A DNA stretch of 64,000 nt from Paenibacillus brasilensis (GTDB taxonomy: Bacteria; Bacillota; Bacilli; Paenibacillales; Paenibacillaceae), in NCBI RefSeq assembly GCF_009363115.1, contig NZ_CP045298.1, forward strand, positions 1 to 64,000. The letters are read 5' to 3'. Position 1 is the stretch's first letter; every line of letters begins with the position of its first letter. Shown piece by piece: positions 29,015-38,507 of this stretch. A model generated the notes under the pieces. That model was not told where the DNA came from and ran no database searches. It worked only from the letters and a program-made list of their open reading frames with translations. The position numbers and the translations under genes are program-made.

Positions 29015-29095
29015 TTAACCTATCACAATGTTCTATGATTATAAAACTATAAATATGAAACGTATAATACACTGTGCCTGTGCACAGTAGTTTTC

Positions 29096-30349
29096 TTAAC
29101 GACGATCCTTCGGTCCACCCACAAATGCTTGCTCCTCTGTATCCAGGTTGTATGCTGTGTGCAGCGCCTGAATAACCTCGTGAAGCTTACCAGCCTCAAT
29201 GACACACGATACTTTAATTTCGGATGTGCTTACCATTTTAATACTAACGCCTTGCTCTGCCAATACAGAGAACATTTGCGCCGCAACCCCTGGATGACTA
29301 ACCATGCCTGCGCCTACAATGGATACTTTCACCAGGTTTTCCTCAGACGTCACTTCACGGTATGGAATCTCTTCGCGAATACCTTCCAGCGTCTTCAGCG
29401 CTGCTTCACGGTCCGTTAGAGCTACTGTAAAGGAGAAGTCCGCTTTACCAGCTTCAACCCCGCTCTGTACAATAATATCCACATCAATTTTAGCTGCCGC
29501 CAGTGTTCCGAATACTTTTGCCAGTACACCAGGGATATCGGCGACGCCCAAAATGCTGATTCTTGCTACATTTTTATCATATGCAATCCCACTGACTACA
29601 ACGCCCTGCTCCATTACTGCATCCTCCTTTACGACCGTTCCTTCATTATGGTTAAAACTGGACCTCACAATCAATGGTACCCGATTATGTTTGGCATATT
29701 CTACCGCACGGGGATGCAACACAGCGGCACCCAGATTGGCTAATTCCAGCATTTCATCATACGAAATTTCTTTCAGCTTACGAGCAACCTTCACGATTCG
29801 GGGATCTGTAGAATAAATACCGTCTACATCTGTGTAAATTTCGCATGCATCGGCTTGGATCGCAGCCGCAAGCGCAACCGCCGTCGTATCAGAACCTCCA
29901 CGTCCCAGTGTCGTTATATCTCCCTCGGCAGACATCCCCTGGAAACCGGCTACAACGACAATCTTGTTGCTGCTCAGTGCATCCAGCACACGCTGGGGCT
30001 GAATGTCCGTAATCCTTGCCCGACCAAAGTCAGATTCAGTACGGAAGCCAGCTTGCCATCCCGTAAACGATACCGCTTCGTGACCCAACTGCTGAATGGC
30101 CATTGACAACAAAGCAATCGAAATTTGCTCGCCTGTCGTCATCAGCATATCCAACTCACGTGCGGGCAACTGCTCATTCAGCAATTTGGCCTGGTCAATT
30201 AGTTCGTCTGTCGTGTCTCCCATTGCGGAAACGACCACTACACATTGATGCCCTTCACTCTGTTTCTCAACAACGCGTTTTGCCACGCGTTTCATGCGTT
30301 CCGTATCACCGACGGAACTGCCTCCGAATTTCATGACATACAAAGACAA
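29096..30349 (-). CDS. lysC: Aspartate kinase
   Basis: This kinase makes aspartyl phosphate, the first step to lysine, threonine, methionine and diaminopimelate. The 417 residues start with VMKFGGSSVGD. The active-site GRGGSDTTAVALA, the TDVDGIYSTDPR segment and two C-terminal ACT domains (from about residue 260) are present. The TTG start has GGGAG upstream. It is monofunctional; which isozyme (LysC- or DapG-like) is uncertain. No lysine riboswitch was recognised in the approximately 200-base leader. Confidence 0.93.
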   Translation of the reverse strand: MSLYVMKFGGSSVGDTERMKRVAKRVVEKQSEGHQCVVVVSAMGDTTDELIDQAKLLNEQLPARELDMLMTTGEQISIALLSMAIQQLGHEAVSFTGWQAGFRTESDFGRARITDIQPQRVLDALSSNKIVVVAGFQGMSAEGDITTLGRGGSDTTAVALAAAIQADACEIYTDVDGIYSTDPRIVKVARKLKEISYDEMLELANLGAAVLHPRAVEYAKHNRVPLIVRSSFNHNEGTVVKEDAVMEQGVVVSGIAYDKNVARISILGVADIPGVLAKVFGTLAAAKIDVDIIVQSGVEAGKADFSFTVALTDREAALKTLEGIREEIPYREVTSEENLVKVSIVGAGMVSHPGVAAQMFSVLAEQGVSIKMVSTSEIKVSCVIEAGKLHEVIQALHTAYNLDTEEQAFVGGPKDRR

Positions 30350-30495
30350 CGATATTCACTCCCTCAGACTCAACAGTATGTAACCTTGAGATGGCACAAC
30401 CGACTCGAACGTGACATCCTGCGGCATAAACTTTAGTACAGTATAATACGAAAGTGCTATGTGGAGCCAATGTTTTTTAATCATAAGTCCTTATA

Positions 30496-30530
30496 AAAAT
30501 ATCCCCTGCCCTTAACTAGGACAGAGGATT
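30496..30530 (-). terminator. Terminator of efp
   Basis: The minus-strand stem ATCCTCTGTCC / GGGCAGGGGAT is followed by ATTTTTAT, 15-20 bases after the efp stop codon. Confidence 0.85.
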
Positions 30531-30546
30531 CTAAAAACTGGGAAAA

Positions 30547-31104
30547 TTATGCGCGAGACATGTATTTGCCGTCACGAGTATCAATTAACAATATGTCATC
30601 TTGGTTAATGAACAAAGGAACCTGAACATTCAGACCTGTTTCCAGTTTGGCATTTTTAGTAGCACCTGTAGCCGTATTACCTTTAATACCTGGTTCGGTT
30701 TCAACTACTTTAAGCTCAACGCTTGTAGGCAGGTTAATCCCCAGAATTTCTCCGTTATAGCTGACAATATTTACATTCATATTTTCTTTTAGGAAATTAA
30801 GTTCCCATTTCAGCTGATCGCTGGACAATGTGAACTGATCGTAAGTTTCGTTGTCCATGAATGTATGATCATCTGCACTTGCATAGAGGTAAGATACACC
30901 ACGATTTTCGATTTGGGCACGACCAATCGTCTCACCCGCACGGAATGTACGTTCAACGGTGTTGCCGTTACGCAAGTTTTTCAGCTTGGAGCGTACGAAC
31001 GCTGCACCTTTACCCGGTTTTACGTGTTGGAAGTCCAGCACCGTAAAGATATCTCCGTCTACCTCGACGGTCAAACCTGTTTTAAAATCATTAACATTAA
31101 TCAC
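30547..31104 (-). CDS. efp: Translation elongation factor P
   Basis: EF-P relieves ribosome stalling at polyproline. It has 185 residues with the KOW-like first domain and the loop [18 protein letters not shown], whose lysine is the usual modification site. Two OB domains follow, ending in the EF-P C-terminal signature region ([20 protein letters not shown]). It follows the Xaa-Pro peptidase gene, as in Bacillus. Confidence 0.98.
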   Translation of the reverse strand: MINVNDFKTGLTVEVDGDIFTVLDFQHVKPGKGAAFVRSKLKNLRNGNTVERTFRAGETIGRAQIENRGVSYLYASADDHTFMDNETYDQFTLSSDQLKWELNFLKENMNVNIVSYNGEILGINLPTSVELKVVETEPGIKGNTATGATKNAKLETGLNVQVPLFINQDDILLIDTRDGKYMSRA

Positions 31105-31137
31105 TAAAATACCCCTCCTACAGGACTGTTATCGTTA

Positions 31138-32211
31138 TTAAACGACTGTAAATTCTTTGCTTGAATGTGTTAATACTTTGATGCCGTTATCTGTAATAAC
31201 GATATCATCCTCAATTCGCACGCCGCCCAATCCTGGTACATAAATACCTGGCTCGACCGTTACAACCATGCCCGCCTCCAGAATATCATCACTGGCCTTC
31301 GACAGACGTGTGGATTCATGAACTTCCATACCCAGACCATGGCCTGTACTATGTCCGAAATTGTCTCCATAGCCATGACTTGCAATGATATCGCGGGTCA
31401 GCGCATCCGCTTCACGGCCCGTCATGCCAGGCTTAATATGTTCCAGTGCGTGAAGCTGCGCTTTGAGCACAATATCATAGATTTCACGCAGCTGAGGCGC
31501 CAAATCCCCTTGTGTAGCTACTGTACGAGTCAGATCGGAACAGTAGCCATCCAGCAATGCGCCAAAGTCAAACGTAATCAGCTCGCCTGCTTGTACCAAC
31601 TTGGCACTGGCTACCCCATGAGGCAATGCGGAACGAACCCCGGATGCCACAATCGTGTCAAATGAAGAAGACGTAGCTCCTTGCTTGCGCATAAAAAATT
31701 CCATTTCCAGATCCAGCTCACGCTCGCTGACACCCGGTTTGATGTAAGGTAAAATATGTGCAAATGTGGCGTCTGCCAAATCCGCTGCCCGCTGCATCAC
31801 TTCCAGCTCTTCTGCATCCTTGTACACTCGCAACTTCTCCACAATACCTGACACCGGAACCAGCGTAAGAGGCGACAAGTTTTCGCTGTAAGCTTTATGC
31901 GTAGCAACAGATACATCGTCTTGCTCGAAGCCTGTTTCACTGATCTGATGGGAGGACAGCAGCTCTTTCACTGTTTCCATGACCTGCGCAGCGTGCTGCA
32001 CCACCGTAAACCCTTCAGCTTGTTCGGTCGCCTGCGTCATATAACGAAAGTCGGTTAGCAGGTAGCTATGGGATTCCGTAATCAGCACATATCCGGCCGA
32101 ACCTGTGAAGCCTGTCAAATATCGGCGGTTGACAGGGCTAGTAATCAGCATAGCACGCAGATCATGCTCACTCAGCGCCTGCCGCAGCTTTAACACCCGG
32201 TCATTCTTCAT
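31138..32211 (-). CDS. Xaa-Pro aminopeptidase (M24 family)
   Basis: This 357-residue protein is the YqhT-like Xaa-Pro peptidase. An N-terminal creatinase-like domain (about residues 1-125) precedes the pita-bread domain. Metal ligands are visible in ITFDFGALLDGYCSDLTRT (two Asp), FGHSTGHGLGMEVHE (His), VTVEPGIY (Glu) and GGVRIEDDIVI (Glu). It lies upstream of efp with about 33 bases between, probably one operon. Confidence 0.94.
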   Translation of the reverse strand: MKNDRVLKLRQALSEHDLRAMLITSPVNRRYLTGFTGSAGYVLITESHSYLLTDFRYMTQATEQAEGFTVVQHAAQVMETVKELLSSHQISETGFEQDDVSVATHKAYSENLSPLTLVPVSGIVEKLRVYKDAEELEVMQRAADLADATFAHILPYIKPGVSERELDLEMEFFMRKQGATSSSFDTIVASGVRSALPHGVASAKLVQAGELITFDFGALLDGYCSDLTRTVATQGDLAPQLREIYDIVLKAQLHALEHIKPGMTGREADALTRDIIASHGYGDNFGHSTGHGLGMEVHESTRLSKASDDILEAGMVVTVEPGIYVPGLGGVRIEDDIVITDNGIKVLTHSSKEFTVV

Positions 32212-32292
32212 CTTTCATTCCGCTCCCCTCTGTCAAATAACCAAATGCTATTTTAACACAGGGGATAGGTGCTTGAGAAGTTTTTGTTACGT

Positions 32293-32877
32293 TCAGTCCC
32301 CGGCTTTCTCAGGCTCGCGCATTCTTTCATCCGTATACTCCACAGCAACCGTGTAGCCAATAAACAACCCCCACAGCAAAAACACGCAAACTTCCGTATA
32401 TATAGAATTCCATGTTAGCCGATTAGGAGGATTCATCATCCCAAGCTTGGGACCCGTTAATACAAATAAAATAACCCACCAGACCAGACCGTAGACAATG
32501 CCAGGCATAGGTCCCTTAAATCGGCGAAACATCAGTGTGTATATTAATGACGCTATAACGGATAATGCGATAAAAAACAGCAAGCCTACCAGATGGCCCG
32601 CTGTTGTTTTCATGAACGAATGCTTGAAAAACGGCTCTGCCAGAAAACCGGGCGCTACCACCGTAAAGTGCAACGCATAAAACAGCCATCGTATCAATCC
32701 CCAGAGCAAACCTGCAAAAAAGGCGAGCTCAAGTGCAAAGGGAATGAGTGGTGTATGTATTTTACCTGACTGTTGTCTGTCCCTATTGCTGTTATTGTTA
32801 TGATCGCGTTGGTCGTGTGATTCACGGGACTGCTCCTGACCATGCCCCACCTTAGGTACGGAGTAAGTTTCACTCAT
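32293..32877 (-). CDS. YqhR-family membrane protein
   Basis: This 194-residue protein has a hydrophilic, His/Asn/Arg-rich N-terminus (to about residue 45). About four membrane helices follow; the loop with RRFKGPMPGIVYGLVWW and the ending YTVAVEYTDER fit the conserved YqhR family. The function is unknown. The ATG at 32877 has AGGGGA upstream. Its place between the Xaa-Pro peptidase and YqhQ is conserved in Bacillales. Confidence 0.85.
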   Translation of the reverse strand: MSETYSVPKVGHGQEQSRESHDQRDHNNNSNRDRQQSGKIHTPLIPFALELAFFAGLLWGLIRWLFYALHFTVVAPGFLAEPFFKHSFMKTTAGHLVGLLFFIALSVIASLIYTLMFRRFKGPMPGIVYGLVWWVILFVLTGPKLGMMNPPNRLTWNSIYTEVCVFLLWGLFIGYTVAVEYTDERMREPEKAGD

Positions 32878-33430
32878 ATCTTTTGTTCCCCTTTCATGAT
32901 GCAATGCTTATTTCCACTAAAAAATACTTGTTGTGAAATGGAAAAGGCTTCATTTCCGTTGGATTCATGTATTCCTAATTTGCTAGGTAGTATGCTCCAA
33001 AGGAGTGGGTTTAACACTAAAACGTGGTGAGTTCTTGTTACATGGTGGGCTGGTGTGGTGGAGAATTGGTGATGACTTGTACTGCGCTCGTTGTGGCCGC
33101 TACGCGAACGGATCATTCTTCCGATCGCTGTTGCCTCGAACATGCTTCTCATAAAGGTTTAAAACACGATTTTACTCCCCCACTCAAAACAAATCGAGAG
33201 GCGGGTAGCAGCGGAAAGCTCGGAATCGTCTGAAGAAGCGCTAGCGTTCGCCTTTATTCACGGATTTTAACCTCTACATCTTGTATTCAATCCAGGGAAT
33301 AACAGCCATCGGAAGGATGATCCGAGCTTGGAGCGCTCTATATTCCACCTATCCATTTGCCGCAACTAGATATTCCCTCCCAAATTCGATACAATATACA
33401 AAAAAGCACGTGTAAAGAGAGGTGAGACGG
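32878..33430. other. Long intergenic region between yqhR and yqhQ
   Basis: About 550 bases between two divergent genes hold no convincing coding sequence. The notable content is an imperfect inverted repeat (33109-33324, separate entry). The stretch just before yqhQ is AT-rich and probably carries its promoter. Confidence 0.6.
33109..33324. repeat. Inverted repeat with 24-base arms
   Basis: The left arm at 33109-33132 begins CGGATCATTCTTCCGATC. The right arm at 33301-33324, read in reverse complement, begins CGGATCATCCTTCCGATG. They agree at 22 of 24 positions. Looser similarity continues inward (AAAGGTTTAAAAC against GAGGTTAAAATC). The pair could be two oppositely oriented copies of a dispersed intergenic element or the ends of a small structured element of about 215 bases. 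Confidence 0.65.
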
Positions 33431-34423
33431 TTGTCACAAGCATCCAAGCCTGTAAGTTATGGTGGTCAGGCAGTTATTGAAGGTGTCATGTTCGGCGGCA
33501 AGCGTGTCAATGTCACGGCAGTTCGCCGCAAAACCGGCGAAATCACATATCTGGAAGTACCGCGCAAGGAACTATCCTGGGTATCCAAATTTCGTAAAAT
33601 ACCCTTGCTGCGGGGAATTGTAAGTATCATTGATTCCAGCGCCAAGGGTACCAAGCATTTGAATTATTCAGCCGATGCCTATGCAGATGATGAGCTCGAC
33701 CCAGAAGAACGTGCGGAACAAAAGAAAAAAGAAGAATCCCGCTGGAGTCTTAGTATGATCATTGGTGTGGCGGCAGTCGGCATTTTATCCTTTTTGTTCG
33801 GTAAAATTGTATTAACCCTCGTTCCGGTTGTTGTAGAAGACTTCCTGTTTAAAAATCTATTTCATGAGCAAATATTGCATAACCTCGCTGAAGGAGCGAT
33901 TAAGCTGATTTTGCTGCTGGCCTATTTATGGGGTATTTCCCAAACTCCATTGATCAAACGACTGTTTCAATATCATGGTGCAGAGCATAAAGTAATTACT
34001 GCATTTGAAGCAGGAGAAGAATTAACCCCGGCCAACGTGCAAAAATATAGCCGACTGCATTACCGTTGCGGAAGCAGCTTTATTATGCTCACTGTGATTA
34101 TCGGGATACTCGTCTATTCCCTGTTTACGTATGATAATCTGTGGGAGCGTATGGGACAACGGCTTCTGCTGCTTCCGATTGTATTGGGCCTTTCTTTTGA
34201 ATTTCTCAAGCTGACCAATGCCATGCGGGAAATTCCGGTACTTCGCTATTTGGGCTACCCCGGCCTGTGGCTGCAACTGCTGACTACCAAAGAACCGACT
34301 GATGATCAAGTAGAGGTATCCATTGCTTCTTTCAAGCGTATGCTTGAATTGGATGCTGAGTTGGAAAATGAACCTGCAAAGGAAACCTTCAACAGCCCGG
34401 TTCTTGATCCTGTGAAAGGATGA
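33431..34423 (+). CDS. yqhQ: DUF1385 (YqhQ) family membrane protein
   Basis: This 330-residue protein begins with the family signature YGGQAVIEGVMFGGKR and GLGI-like membrane region. About four helices are seen (from residues 105, 155, 220 and 245). The conserved HGAEHKVITAFEAGEELT and RCGSSFIM segments, rich in His, Glu and Cys, suggest a metal site. The biochemical role is unknown. The TTG start at 33431 was preferred over a GTG three codons earlier because GAGGTGA lies at proper distance. Confidence 0.92.
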   Translation: MSQASKPVSYGGQAVIEGVMFGGKRVNVTAVRRKTGEITYLEVPRKELSWVSKFRKIPLLRGIVSIIDSSAKGTKHLNYSADAYADDELDPEERAEQKKKEESRWSLSMIIGVAAVGILSFLFGKIVLTLVPVVVEDFLFKNLFHEQILHNLAEGAIKLILLLAYLWGISQTPLIKRLFQYHGAEHKVITAFEAGEELTPANVQKYSRLHYRCGSSFIMLTVIIGILVYSLFTYDNLWERMGQRLLLLPIVLGLSFEFLKLTNAMREIPVLRYLGYPGLWLQLLTTKEPTDDQVEVSIASFKRMLELDAELENEPAKETFNSPVLDPVKG

Positions 34424-34427
34424 GTAA

Positions 34428-34751
34428 ATGATGAACAGACATGCGGTTATTTTCTGGCTTACCCTTGCTTTAGGTGCATATGGAATTGTGGATATGGTAT
34501 GGAAAGGAAGCTTGGGCTTTCTCATGAGCTTACTGATTCCCGTGTTTGTTTTTACAGTTATTTTTCTGCTATACAAATACTTGCCAGAACGACGAAGCAG
34601 TGTTCCCAAAATTAAGCCCTCTGCGCGTACGATGGCCAAGACAGCCAATTCACGCAAGCAGCAGACTCCGAGCAAGCGCAAGGCGTACCCTTTTCATGTC
34701 ATTGAAGGTTCTAAGGGAAAAAATGAAGAGGAGCAGCCTAAGTATCATTAG
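34428..34751 (+). CDS. Small membrane protein with a basic tail
   Basis: This 107-residue protein has two membrane helices (about residues 6-22 and 30-48) and a basic C-terminal tail (KTANSRKQQTPSKRKAYPFH). It starts five bases after the yqhQ stop codon and is surely co-transcribed, so a shared role with YqhQ is possible. The family is not recognised; similar SA1362-like proteins follow yqhQ-type genes in Bacillales. Confidence 0.75.
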   Translation: MMNRHAVIFWLTLALGAYGIVDMVWKGSLGFLMSLLIPVFVFTVIFLLYKYLPERRSSVPKIKPSARTMAKTANSRKQQTPSKRKAYPFHVIEGSKGKNEEEQPKYH

Positions 34752-34779
34752 TCAGGCAAAAATCATTTATGATGCAGTT

Positions 34780-34834
34780 AAAGGAGCCACCCCCGTGTGC
34801 ATGAAAGTATGTCCGGGGAGAGGCTCCTTTTTTT
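34780..34834. terminator. Terminator of the yqhQ operon
   Basis: The stem AAAGGAGCC / GGCTCCTTT with an inner CCCCCG/CGGGG pairing is followed by TTTTTTT. The patatin gene converges on it from the right. Confidence 0.85.
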
Positions 34835-34867
34835 CCTTCTAAATCTAATTCAGTTGTTAGGTAGTGA

Positions 34868-35857
34868 CTATTTCATGGCGTACATTGTATTTTTCATCAA
34901 TTGATACTTGCTGTACTGCTGTTGATAGGATGTGATGCTCCATTTGTGGAAAAAGGCTTCCCCTGCCTGCACACCGGAAGCATACAACAAATCACTCTGT
35001 TCAGGAGAAATGTTGAATTGCGCGGTGCGGATACCCAACGTTGGGATTTTGATTGTCCGGTACCGGTTCTCCTGCTCAATATATCGTTCATCGTGTGCCG
35101 ATAGCATCGTGTCAAAAATAGCCTGCAGCATTGTCAATGGCCCCCGGATATAAGAAACCTTGGTTTCCGTCCCCGTTTTGCCCACCATCTGAAATCCTAC
35201 CGTTGGAATCGTTTTTGCTTCACGTTCGTTCACAGGCTCATCAAACAGCCACAAAGGCAGATTGCTTAGCAAAGCTCCATCAACAACAAAAACAAATTGT
35301 TGGGAAAAGGTTTTCCCCTTGGCAAGTGCAGAATCAAGTCTTAACATCACCGGATCAAAAAAATAAGGGATACTTGTGCTCATTCGAATGGCCTTGGAGA
35401 CCTCCAGCGAAGAGGGGGTGATCCCAAAGCGTTTGATATCCTCAGGCAGCACCAAAATGCGACCATTCGTGATGTCTGATGCAATAATACGCAGCTTGCC
35501 AGGGGGCAAATCTGCGAACGTACGCACTCCCTTGGCCCGCAATAGCTCACGCACCCAGTGCTCCAGTGCTTCCCCAGAGTAGAGCCCTTTTTTCAGAAAG
35601 ATACGAGTAGCCGGTCCAATCCACTTAATGTTAAACACCGGAGAACGCCGCAACAACTTGACCAAGGGGGTTTTCTCTATCACGGCTTTCATTTCATCTG
35701 CTGAGTATCCAGCTGCCAATAAAGCAGCGACAATAGCCCCTGATGATGTACCGGCTACACGATTGAATACTATTCCATGCTCCTCCGCAGCCTTAACTGC
35801 ACCTGCCAGCGATATACCCTTAACCCCTCCACCCTGGAACACAGCATTGATCAGCAT
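34868..35857 (-). CDS. Patatin-like phospholipase
   Basis: This 329-residue protein is a predicted serine acyl hydrolase. It has the oxyanion motif GGGVKG at residues 8-13, the nucleophile motif GTSSGA at about 37-42, and the Asp of the dyad in VVDGALLSN. All catalytic parts are intact. It has no signal peptide, so it is probably cytoplasmic or peripheral. It stands alone. Confidence 0.9.
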   Translation of the reverse strand: MLINAVFQGGGVKGISLAGAVKAAEEHGIVFNRVAGTSSGAIVAALLAAGYSADEMKAVIEKTPLVKLLRRSPVFNIKWIGPATRIFLKKGLYSGEALEHWVRELLRAKGVRTFADLPPGKLRIIASDITNGRILVLPEDIKRFGITPSSLEVSKAIRMSTSIPYFFDPVMLRLDSALAKGKTFSQQFVFVVDGALLSNLPLWLFDEPVNEREAKTIPTVGFQMVGKTGTETKVSYIRGPLTMLQAIFDTMLSAHDERYIEQENRYRTIKIPTLGIRTAQFNISPEQSDLLYASGVQAGEAFFHKWSITSYQQQYSKYQLMKNTMYAMK

Positions 35858-35952
35858 AGATCAAAAAACCTCCGTTCTCTTGGGAGTAAGCAGTTCTACT
35901 GCTTATGTATGAGAACAGAGGCCTATATAGAACCTATTTGAACCAATTTTTA

Positions 35953-37692
35953 TCACATTTGATAATAATTTTGAAGAAGTTGAATGAGTCCGTAAGGATT
36001 TTTGCGCAAATGCTGTGCACTAAAGTAAATATCCCCTTTGACCTGCTTATAATTTTCGTTCAGTTCAAGCTGCTTAATGAGCTCTTGAGCAGTTTGCCAG
36101 CCCTTTTCCGGGGTGCCGATTTTATATGGGGAGTGACCAATATACAGCTTAACATCTGAATTTTTGACCTCATTGGACCACCATGCGACAAGCTTGTCAT
36201 AACCCGCCGCCGGGAACCCGATACTCCAGTAAATTTGTGGAGCTACATAATCAATCCAGCCTTTGTTGATCCAGGTCCGTACATCTGCAAAAGTCGTATC
36301 ATATGCTGTAACGCCTGCCTTTGTGTCTGAACCGGTTAAGTCCTGAGACTTGTTGCGCCACACCCCGAAAGGACTAATTCCGAATTGAACCTTCGATTTG
36401 CTTGCATGAATGGTTTTGCCCAACTCTTGCACGAAACTGTTCACATTATCTCTTCGCCAGTCGCCCTTGTTCGAAATTTTGTTGGCGTTATATGCTTTGA
36501 AGGTCGCATCGTCATCAAAAGTTCCGCTGTAAGGGTAGAAATAATCGTCTAAATGAACGCCGTCAATGTCGTATCCGTTCACTACTTCCATAATCGCAGA
36601 AATGACGTGCTCACGTGCGGCAGGAATCCCCGGATTGATGTACAACTGGCTGCCATTCTTAACAATCCACTCTGGATGCTGGTTAGCTACATGGTTTGCA
36701 GCCAATCCGCTGGTTGTTCCTGTAGAGTTAGCGCGGAACGGGTTAAACCAGGCATGAAATTCCATCCCTCGCTTATGCGATTCGCTGATCATAAATTTTA
36801 AAGGATCATAGCCCGGATTTTTACCTTGCGTGTTCGTCAAATATTTACTCCACGGAACAAGACTGGATGGATAGAGCGCATCCCCACTGGCACGAACCTG
36901 TACAAACACCGCATTAATGCCCATGCCCTGCAAATCATCAAGCATTTTAGTAAACTCCTGCTTTTGCTTATCAGCACTACCTCGGGCCGCTGAAGAAGGC
37001 CAATCTCCATTAATCGTAGAAATCCATGCTCCGCGCATGGAAGTCGAAGCCTTCACTTGAACGACATTTCCGTTTGCAGAGCTTGAACTGTTCTCGGTCG
37101 TAGATGTAGACTGCGATGCAGGAATCACCTGCCCATCATCGCTGGCACCCTGGTTATTACTTTCACTTTCCTGATTGACAGATGCAGACGTATCTGGAGT
37201 AATGCTGTTTCCCGCAGAAGTCTCTCCACTTGTAGATACACCTTCTTTGCCACTGCTCAACGTGATAATACGCTTAGTTGCCTGCCAATCTACTTTTAAG
37301 CCCAATTCTTCCCCTACAAAACGCAGCGGAACCATGACTCTTCCACTCGTCATACGGGCAGATGCGTCCAATCGAACAGACTTACCATTCACGGTTGCGC
37401 TCTGTCCACCGTTCTCCATAGATATATTTTTCTCCTTCGCTGTAATCGTTACCGTACCGGATGATTCCAACCAATTCACCTGAGCGCCCAATCCCTCACT
37501 AATCACCCGCAAAGGAACCATCGTTACATTGGCTCCCTGTACAATATACGGTGCCGCATCACTTTGCAGAGACTGTCCGTCCAACATAATCTCAATATCT
37601 CCGTTTGGAGCCGCTTGAACTTCGGGCATAATGGCCGTCTGTACTGCCAAAAGTAAGCCAGCAGCCGATACCCCTATTTTCTTCCAATTCAT
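35953..37692 (-). CDS. Secreted family 10-like glycosylhydrolase with a stalk domain
   Basis: This 579-residue protein has a signal peptide (about residues 1-27). A copper amine oxidase N-terminal-like stalk domain spans about 30-150, then a Ser/Thr/Asn-rich linker to about 215. The GHL10/DUF187 domain covers the rest: RGAWISTINGDWPSS at the start, MEFHAWFNPFRANS, VHLDDYFYP and FGISPFGVWRNKS. The family is thought to act on cell-wall or other glycans; the substrate is unknown. GGAGG precedes the ATG. Confidence 0.88.
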   Translation of the reverse strand: MNWKKIGVSAAGLLLAVQTAIMPEVQAAPNGDIEIMLDGQSLQSDAAPYIVQGANVTMVPLRVISEGLGAQVNWLESSGTVTITAKEKNISMENGGQSATVNGKSVRLDASARMTSGRVMVPLRFVGEELGLKVDWQATKRIITLSSGKEGVSTSGETSAGNSITPDTSASVNQESESNNQGASDDGQVIPASQSTSTTENSSSSANGNVVQVKASTSMRGAWISTINGDWPSSAARGSADKQKQEFTKMLDDLQGMGINAVFVQVRASGDALYPSSLVPWSKYLTNTQGKNPGYDPLKFMISESHKRGMEFHAWFNPFRANSTGTTSGLAANHVANQHPEWIVKNGSQLYINPGIPAAREHVISAIMEVVNGYDIDGVHLDDYFYPYSGTFDDDATFKAYNANKISNKGDWRRDNVNSFVQELGKTIHASKSKVQFGISPFGVWRNKSQDLTGSDTKAGVTAYDTTFADVRTWINKGWIDYVAPQIYWSIGFPAAGYDKLVAWWSNEVKNSDVKLYIGHSPYKIGTPEKGWQTAQELIKQLELNENYKQVKGDIYFSAQHLRKNPYGLIQLLQNYYQM

Positions 37693-37796
37693 TTTGCCAC
37701 AATCCTCCGCTAACCCAGTTAATTTTAACCCCTATCTTGTCCTGCTATATAATGGATAGACGCTAATAACCGGACGTTTGTTGCGGCCTTTGCAAA

Positions 37797-37833
37797 TAAA
37801 AAAAAGCATTGTCCGTAAGGACAGATGCTTTTT
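37797..37833 (-). terminator. Terminator overlapping the mntR stop codon
   Basis: The minus-strand stem AAAAAGCATCTGTCC / GGACAATGCTTTTT with a 4-base loop begins at the mntR stop codon and ends in a T run. Confidence 0.85.
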
Positions 37834-38257
37834 AGGAATCCCCACTCAATTCCTTGTGTATATCATGAAGCTGGCGCAAGCGATCCTCATCCCGACGGAA
37901 ATATTCGACCAATGTTTCAATGCGGGTGATGGAATCCCAGCTCAAATGGTGCTCAATACCTTCCACGTCTTTATAAATCAGGTCCTTGTCAACCCCAATC
38001 ATATCCAGAAACTGCTCCAATAGCTGGTGACGGTCTACTAACCTTTTTCCAACCTTTTTCCCTTTGGGCGTTAAAATCAGTCCCCGATATTTCTCATATA
38101 CAAGATAATCGTCCTTATCCAGCTTCTGAATCATCTTGGTAACGGACGAAGGATGAACCTCCAGCCCCTCTGCGATATCCGAGACACGAGCGTACCCTTT
38201 CTCATCAATCAGCTGGTAAATGCGCTCCAAATAGTCTTCCATGCTTGGCGTTGGCAC
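37832..38257 (-). CDS. mntR: Manganese-dependent transcriptional regulator MntR
   Basis: This 141-residue DtxR-family regulator represses manganese uptake genes. The N-terminal [12 protein letters not shown] carries the known ligands Asp8 and Glu11. The winged helix includes [12 protein letters not shown]. His in [11 protein letters not shown] and the EGIEHH cluster supply the other metal ligands. No manganese transporter is adjacent. Confidence 0.95.
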   Translation of the reverse strand: MPTPSMEDYLERIYQLIDEKGYARVSDIAEGLEVHPSSVTKMIQKLDKDDYLVYEKYRGLILTPKGKKVGKRLVDRHQLLEQFLDMIGVDKDLIYKDVEGIEHHLSWDSITRIETLVEYFRRDEDRLRQLHDIHKELSGDS

Positions 38258-38507
38258 TTATTTCCCTCTTTTCTGTAATTGAACGGGCGCTACCGCCTTC
38301 ATTTCCTGCGTTAAACCTACATATGTAATGATACATGTTATCATTGTCTATTGGCAAGTCTCCTACTACCCTGGCTCACAGCTATTGCCATGATTTGTTC
38401 AATTTAAGCCGGGCACACTAGTGATGTTGTCCTGTATCGTCTATCCTGCGACATGAGCTTGAGATGGAGCATGAGTCTTTAGTTTTATTCGGAAAGGAGC
38501 GTTATCC

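Larger units (their letters stand above)
28727..29095. other. Intergenic region between spoIIIAA and aspartokinase
   Basis: This stretch of about 370 bases holds the possible spoIIIA promoter near its left end and the aspartokinase terminator at 28971-29014. A 74-codon plus-strand frame in it has no ribosome site and is not considered a gene. Nothing else was recognised. Confidence 0.6.

Noticed and set aside
28794..29018. 74-codon frame between spoIIIAA and aspartokinase
   Set aside because: It overlaps the terminator, has no ribosome site and no family resemblance.
30350..30546. Lysine riboswitch before aspartokinase
   Set aside because: The leader is short and most of it is the efp terminator. 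No conserved lysine-box elements were found by eye.
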